DNA of 64,000 nt from Bradyrhizobium stylosanthis. Lineage in GTDB: Bacteria > Pseudomonadota > Alphaproteobacteria > Rhizobiales > Xanthobacteraceae. The notes beneath the pieces were generated by a model. That model was not told where the DNA came from. It did not search any database and was given only the letters and a program-made list of their open reading frames with translations. The stretch is taken from assembly GCF_001641335.1 (NCBI RefSeq), contig NZ_LVEM01000004.1, positions 396,557 through 460,556 of the forward strand, in the 5' to 3' direction. Positions 60,152 through 64,000 of the stretch are shown here, one piece after another (position 1 is the stretch's first letter; each line of letters opens with the position of its first letter). A program made the position numbers and the translations under genes.

Positions 60152-61108
60152 CTAGCGGACAGTATTTCCATACAGCCGCCGGTACTCCTCCTCATATGGC
60201 GCATAGGACTCCTTCAGCGTCGCCATGTTGAGCAGCATCGTCGCCACCAGCGTGCCCGCCTTGTCGAACACGCGCGTCTTTGCCCAGGCGCTTTCGGTGC
60301 GGCGGCTGCCGGAGAGCGCGACCACCTCGCGCTCGACCTCGTAGTCTTCGTCGACGAAGAGCGGCCCCTTGACCAGGCGGATCTCCTGGTCGGCGAACAG
60401 GCCGACGGCCGGCCCCTTGGCCGGCAGCGGATCCTCCTTGGAGCGGTACTGGAACAGCACGCTCAGCATCTCCATCGGGATGATGGGCTTGCGCCACGGA
60501 TTGTCGCCGCTCGCATAGTAAGGCGAGCTCTCGGTGATGACCGCGAGCTTCTGCCGCAGCGAGAACGGATAGAGGTCGCCCATGTTCTGGTCGAACGCCA
60601 TCCGCACCGTCTGGCGCCTGCCGGTCTGCGCCACATTGACGTCGCGCAGGATCACGGGATCGGCGAGCGGCTTCAGCTCGGTGAGGCGGGTCTCGAGCGC
60701 GGTCGCCGCGTGCGGCTCGCCGATGCAGGCCGTGCCGCGCAGCACCTCGGTGCCGTCGCGCTTCACCATCTGGATCTGGCACTGGCGCGTGCCGGGCAGC
60801 GGCTTCGACAGGATCGCCTGCACCTCCTCGCCCTCGTAGCAGACGCTGCGGTAGTGCGCGGACAGGCAGCCGCTCTCGAACCAGGCCTGCCCCCAGAGCC
60901 GCGCGCCGAGCGGGGCGAACTGGCTGAAATGCGTCGGGCCCTCGATGGTGCCGCCCTTGAAGCCGAGCTTCTGCGCGGTGGCGTCGTCGTGGATCGAGGC
61001 ATGCGCGTCGTAGGTTTGTGCCTGCAGCATCTGGCGCGGCTTGCGCCACGGGCCGATCAAGGCCTCTGCTGTCTCGGTGATCTCGGTCTCGAATGCGTTT
61101 GCGGTCAT
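60152..61108 (-). CDS. Hotdog-fold (MaoC-like) protein
   Basis: A 318-residue protein that looks like a tandem hotdog. The N-terminal half has GGTIEGPTHFSQFAPLG; the second half has the GLFADQEIRLVKGPLF strand/helix pattern. The catalytic Asp/His of MaoC hydratases is not evident. It may be an acyl-CoA-binding or thioesterase-like protein. Start ATG 61108 has GGAG 8 nt upstream. It is divergent from the indolepyruvate oxidoreductase gene, so a role in amino- or keto-acid breakdown is possible. Confidence 0.65.
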   Translation of the reverse strand: MTANAFETEITETAEALIGPWRKPRQMLQAQTYDAHASIHDDATAQKLGFKGGTIEGPTHFSQFAPLGARLWGQAWFESGCLSAHYRSVCYEGEEVQAILSKPLPGTRQCQIQMVKRDGTEVLRGTACIGEPHAATALETRLTELKPLADPVILRDVNVAQTGRRQTVRMAFDQNMGDLYPFSLRQKLAVITESSPYYASGDNPWRKPIIPMEMLSVLFQYRSKEDPLPAKGPAVGLFADQEIRLVKGPLFVDEDYEVEREVVALSGSRRTESAWAKTRVFDKAGTLVATMLLNMATLKESYAPYEEEYRRLYGNTVR

Positions 61109-61273
61109 CGGTCTTCTCCACAGGCAGCCATGACTAACAGGACCGCCACGGATGCGGCCAGCGATATTGACTTCGCCGGTCCATGGCTTTGACTGTCACA
61201 ATTCGCGTCGCGCAGGCGCACCCCCTTCCCGCAGCGCAAAATCCCGCCGAGCAAGACGACAAGGACTCCTGAA

Positions 61274-64000
61274 ATGACGCTGATGCAGGTCGAGCTGGAC
61301 GACAAATACCGGCTCGAATCGAAGCGGATCTTCCTGTCCGGCACGCAGGCGCTGGTCCGCCTGCCCATGTTGCAGCGCGAACGCGACCGGCTTCAGGGGC
61401 TCAACACCGGCGGCTTCATCTCGGGCTATCGTGGTTCCCCGCTGGGCATGTACGACCACGCGCTGTGGCGCGCGAAGTCTTTCCTCCAGCAGCACGACAT
61501 CGCCTTCGTCCCCGGCCTGAACGAGGATCTGGCGGCGACCGCGGTCTGGGGCAGCCAGCAGGTCGGCCTGTTCCCCGGCGCCAAGGTCGATGGCGTGTTC
61601 GGCATCTGGTACGGCAAGGGCCCCGGCGTCGATCGCTCGGTCGACGCGCTCAAGCATGCCAATGCGGCGGGCACCTCGCTCAACGGCGGCGTGCTCGCTC
61701 TCGCCGGCGACGACCATGGCTGCCAATCCTCGACGCTGGCGCATCAGAGCGAGCAGGTGTTCGCGGCGGCGCTGATCCCCGTCATCAATCCGGCGACGCT
61801 GCAGGACTATCTCGACCTCGGCCTCCTCGGCTTTGCGCTGTCGCGCTTCTCGGGCTGCTGGGTCGGCTTCAAGGCGATCAGCGAGACCGTGGAGAGCTCG
61901 GCCTCGATCGACAGCGACCCCGAGCGCATCAAGATCATCCTGCCCGATGATTTCGAGATGCCGCCCGGCGGCCTCAACATCCGCTGGCCCGATCCGCCGC
62001 TGGAGGCCGAGAAGCGCCTGTTCGGACCGAAGATGGCCGCGGTGCAGGCCTTCGCCCGCGCCAACCAGCTCGACCGCATCGTGCTGGATTCGAAGCCGGC
62101 CCGGCTCGGCATCGTCGCGACCGGCAAGGCCTATCTCGATTTGCGCCAGGCCCTCGCCGACCTCGGGATCACCGACAAGGACGCGCAGGACCTGGGCCTT
62201 CGCATCTACAAGGTCGCTCTGACCTGGCCGCTGGAGGAAAGCGGCGCGAAGCGCTTTGCCGAAGGTTTGCAGGACGTGCTCGTGGTCGAGGAGAAGCGCG
62301 GCTTCATCGAAGACCAGTTGATGCGCATCCTCTACAATATCGATGCCTCGAAGCGTCCGACCGTCACGGGCAAGCGCGACGAGACCGGCGCGCCGCTGCT
62401 GCCGAGCGAGGGCGAGCTGACGCCGACCATCGTCGCCGGCGCGCTGGTGAAGCGCCTGCGCAAGCTCGGCCATCACAGCCCGGTGCTGGAGCAGCGCCTC
62501 GCCCGGCTCGAGGCGTTCGATAGTCCCGTCACCACCACCTCGCAGATCAAGCTCGCGCGCACACCGTTCTTCTGCTCGGGCTGCCCGCACAATTCGTCAA
62601 CCCGCGTGCCCGAAGGCAGCCGCGCGATGGCCGGCATCGGCTGCCACGGCATGGCCCTGAGCATGCCGACCCGCCGCACCGACCTGATCTCGCATATGGG
62701 CGCCGAGGGCGTGAACTGGATCGGCCAGTCGCCCTTCACCACCGAGAAGCACATCTTCCAGAATCTCGGCGACGGCACCTACACGCATTCGGGTCTGCTC
62801 GCCCTTCGCGCGGCATCGGCCGCCGGAATCAACATCACCTACAAGATCCTCTACAACGATGCCGTCGCCATGACCGGCGGCCAGCCGGCCGAAGGAGCCT
62901 TCAACGTCGCGCAGATCGCGCACCAGGTCTGGGCCGAGGGCGTCAAGCGGCTCGCGATCGTCTCGGACGATCCCGGCAAATACCCTGAAGGCAATTACTT
63001 CCCGCAAGGCGCGACGATCCATCACCGGCGCGAGCTCGATGCGGTGCAGCGCGAGCTGCGCGACATCAAGGGCCTGACGGTCGTGATCTACGACCAGACC
63101 TGCGCCGCCGAAAAGCGCCGCCGCCGCAAGCGTGGGCTCTATCCGGATCCGGCCAAGCGCGCCTTCATCAACGAGCTGGTCTGCGAAGGCTGCGGCGACT
63201 GCTCGCAGGCCTCCAACTGCGTCTCGGTGCAGCCGCTGGAGACCGAGTTCGGCCGCAAGCGCCAGATCGACCAGTCGAACTGCAACAAGGATTTTTCTTG
63301 CGTCGAAGGCTTCTGCCCGAGTTTTGTGACCGTGCATGGCGGCTCGCTCAAGCGCATGAAGACCTCGGCGGTCGATTCCGGCCAGCTCTTTGCCGACCTG
63401 CCGCTGCCGCCCGCGCGTGAGCTCGACGGTCCCTACAACATCCTCGTCACCGGCATCGGCGGCACCGGCGTCATCACCATCGGCGCGCTGCTCGGCATGG
63501 CTGCCCATGTCGACGGCCGCGGCTGCTCGGCGCTGGACTTCACCGGCCTGTCGCAGAAGAACGGCGCGGTGATGAGCCATGTGCGCATCGCGCCGAAGCC
63601 TGAGGACATCTCGGCCGTCCGCATCACCACCGGCGGCGCCGACGTCATCCTCGGCTGCGACATGATCGTCTCGGCCGGCCCGACCGCGCTCAGCCGCGCC
63701 GAGCGCGGCGTGACGAAAGCGTATATCAACGCCGATCTGCAGCCGACCGCGAGCTTCGTACAGAACCCCGACATCGATTTCGAGATGGGCACGATGCAAA
63801 CCGTGCTGCGCGATGCCGTCGGCGACAAGAACCTCGACATCATCGACGCCACCGGCATCGCCGCGGCGCTGATGGGCGACAGCATCGCGACCAATCCGTT
63901 CATGCTCGGCTTCGCCTTCCAGAAGGGCGCGATCCCGCTGTCGCTGGAAGCCCTGCTCCGGGCCATCGAGATCAACGGCGCCGCGATCGAGATGAACAAG
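61274..64000 (+). CDS. Fused indolepyruvate:ferredoxin oxidoreductase, 3' end outside the window
   Basis: The frame is open from ATG 61274 (AAGGA upstream) to the right edge, 909 codons, so the protein is truncated by the window. The order is an N-terminal pyruvate-ferredoxin-type alpha domain (FISGYRGSPLGMYD, ALAGDDHGCQSSTL), a TPP-binding domain (GIGCHGMALSM, FQNLGDGTYTHSG, YNDAVAMTGGQ), a Cys-rich Fe-S part (CEGCGDCSQASNC) and the start of the gamma domain (GIGGTGVITIGALL). It decarboxylates aromatic 2-oxo acids to acyl-CoA. Full members are about 1150-1170 residues. Confidence 0.93.
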   Translation, partial: MTLMQVELDDKYRLESKRIFLSGTQALVRLPMLQRERDRLQGLNTGGFISGYRGSPLGMYDHALWRAKSFLQQHDIAFVPGLNEDLAATAVWGSQQVGLFPGAKVDGVFGIWYGKGPGVDRSVDALKHANAAGTSLNGGVLALAGDDHGCQSSTLAHQSEQVFAAALIPVINPATLQDYLDLGLLGFALSRFSGCWVGFKAISETVESSASIDSDPERIKIILPDDFEMPPGGLNIRWPDPPLEAEKRLFGPKMAAVQAFARANQLDRIVLDSKPARLGIVATGKAYLDLRQALADLGITDKDAQDLGLRIYKVALTWPLEESGAKRFAEGLQDVLVVEEKRGFIEDQLMRILYNIDASKRPTVTGKRDETGAPLLPSEGELTPTIVAGALVKRLRKLGHHSPVLEQRLARLEAFDSPVTTTSQIKLARTPFFCSGCPHNSSTRVPEGSRAMAGIGCHGMALSMPTRRTDLISHMGAEGVNWIGQSPFTTEKHIFQNLGDGTYTHSGLLALRAASAAGINITYKILYNDAVAMTGGQPAEGAFNVAQIAHQVWAEGVKRLAIVSDDPGKYPEGNYFPQGATIHHRRELDAVQRELRDIKGLTVVIYDQTCAAEKRRRRKRGLYPDPAKRAFINELVCEGCGDCSQASNCVSVQPLETEFGRKRQIDQSNCNKDFSCVEGFCPSFVTVHGGSLKRMKTSAVDSGQLFADLPLPPARELDGPYNILVTGIGGTGVITIGALLGMAAHVDGRGCSALDFTGLSQKNGAVMSHVRIAPKPEDISAVRITTGGADVILGCDMIVSAGPTALSRAERGVTKAYINADLQPTASFVQNPDIDFEMGTMQTVLRDAVGDKNLDIIDATGIAAALMGDSIATNPFMLGFAFQKGAIPLSLEALLRAIEINGAAIEMNK

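Overview
The window is high-GC alphaproteobacterial chromosome, almost certainly from Bradyrhizobium. The strongest evidence is the fix region. The FixL reading frame, read from a TTG start, places haem His at residue 200 and the autophosphorylated His at 291, the numbering I know for B. japonicum FixL. FixK2, read from its second ATG, has Cys183 as in B. japonicum. Intergenic repeats of types I associate with Bradyrhizobium are frequent. No rRNA, tRNA, CRISPR array or transposase gene was recognised.

Layout. 0-14.3 kb is the microaerobic respiration region: the end of an MFS transporter, then leftward ccoNOQP (cbb3 oxidase) and ccoGHIS (its assembly), a leftward stress-protein/CBS pair, and rightward fixL-fixJ-rrcA-like-fixK2. 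14.3-20.2 kb is a leftward run (ABC exporter, glycogen-debranching-like glucosidase, PRC-barrel protein, MFS), followed by a GT4 glycosyltransferase with an EcfG-type stress promoter. 21.7-30.1 kb holds an alkylsulfatase, a GGDEF protein, a TRAP transporter, a trans-aconitate methyltransferase and an atypical SDR. 30.3-34 kb holds a caspase-like protein and a winged-helix/TPR regulator. 34-43.2 kb is a repeat-rich accessory stretch: a quinone-reductase-like MDR, an ArsR-controlled DUF2306/MFS pair, a GNAT protein, a formylglycine-type sulfatase between direct repeats, a Gly/Tyr-rich exported protein, a Ca2+/H+ antiporter and a UBP-type zinc finger. 43.4-47.6 kb holds an isopropylmalate-dehydrogenase-like enzyme, a DHA2 MFS and a B12-binding radical SAM protein. 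47.9-53.9 kb is a compact operon of a molybdenum hydroxylase (iorAB-like), an FccB/SoxF flavoprotein and SoxXYZA, with no SoxB or SoxCD. 54-64 kb holds an ABC importer without its ATPase, a permease plus biuret-hydrolase-like pair, a hotdog-fold protein and a fused indolepyruvate:ferredoxin oxidoreductase that runs off the right edge.

How it works together. FixL senses oxygen, FixJ activates fixK2 and FixK2 binds TTGA-N6-TCAA boxes. I read boxes of this type before ccoN, ccoG, the stress-protein operon, the MDR gene, the Gly/Tyr-rich gene and the antiporter gene. Three imperfect-to-perfect tandem copies precede the rrcA-like gene. Several lie about 60 nt from the start codon, so the window looks like a local FixK2 regulon that reaches into the accessory region. 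The most unusual system is the Mo-hydroxylase/SoxF/SoxXYZA operon, whose SoxY lacks the usual GGCGG tail. All functional statements are from reading the sequence; no search was run.
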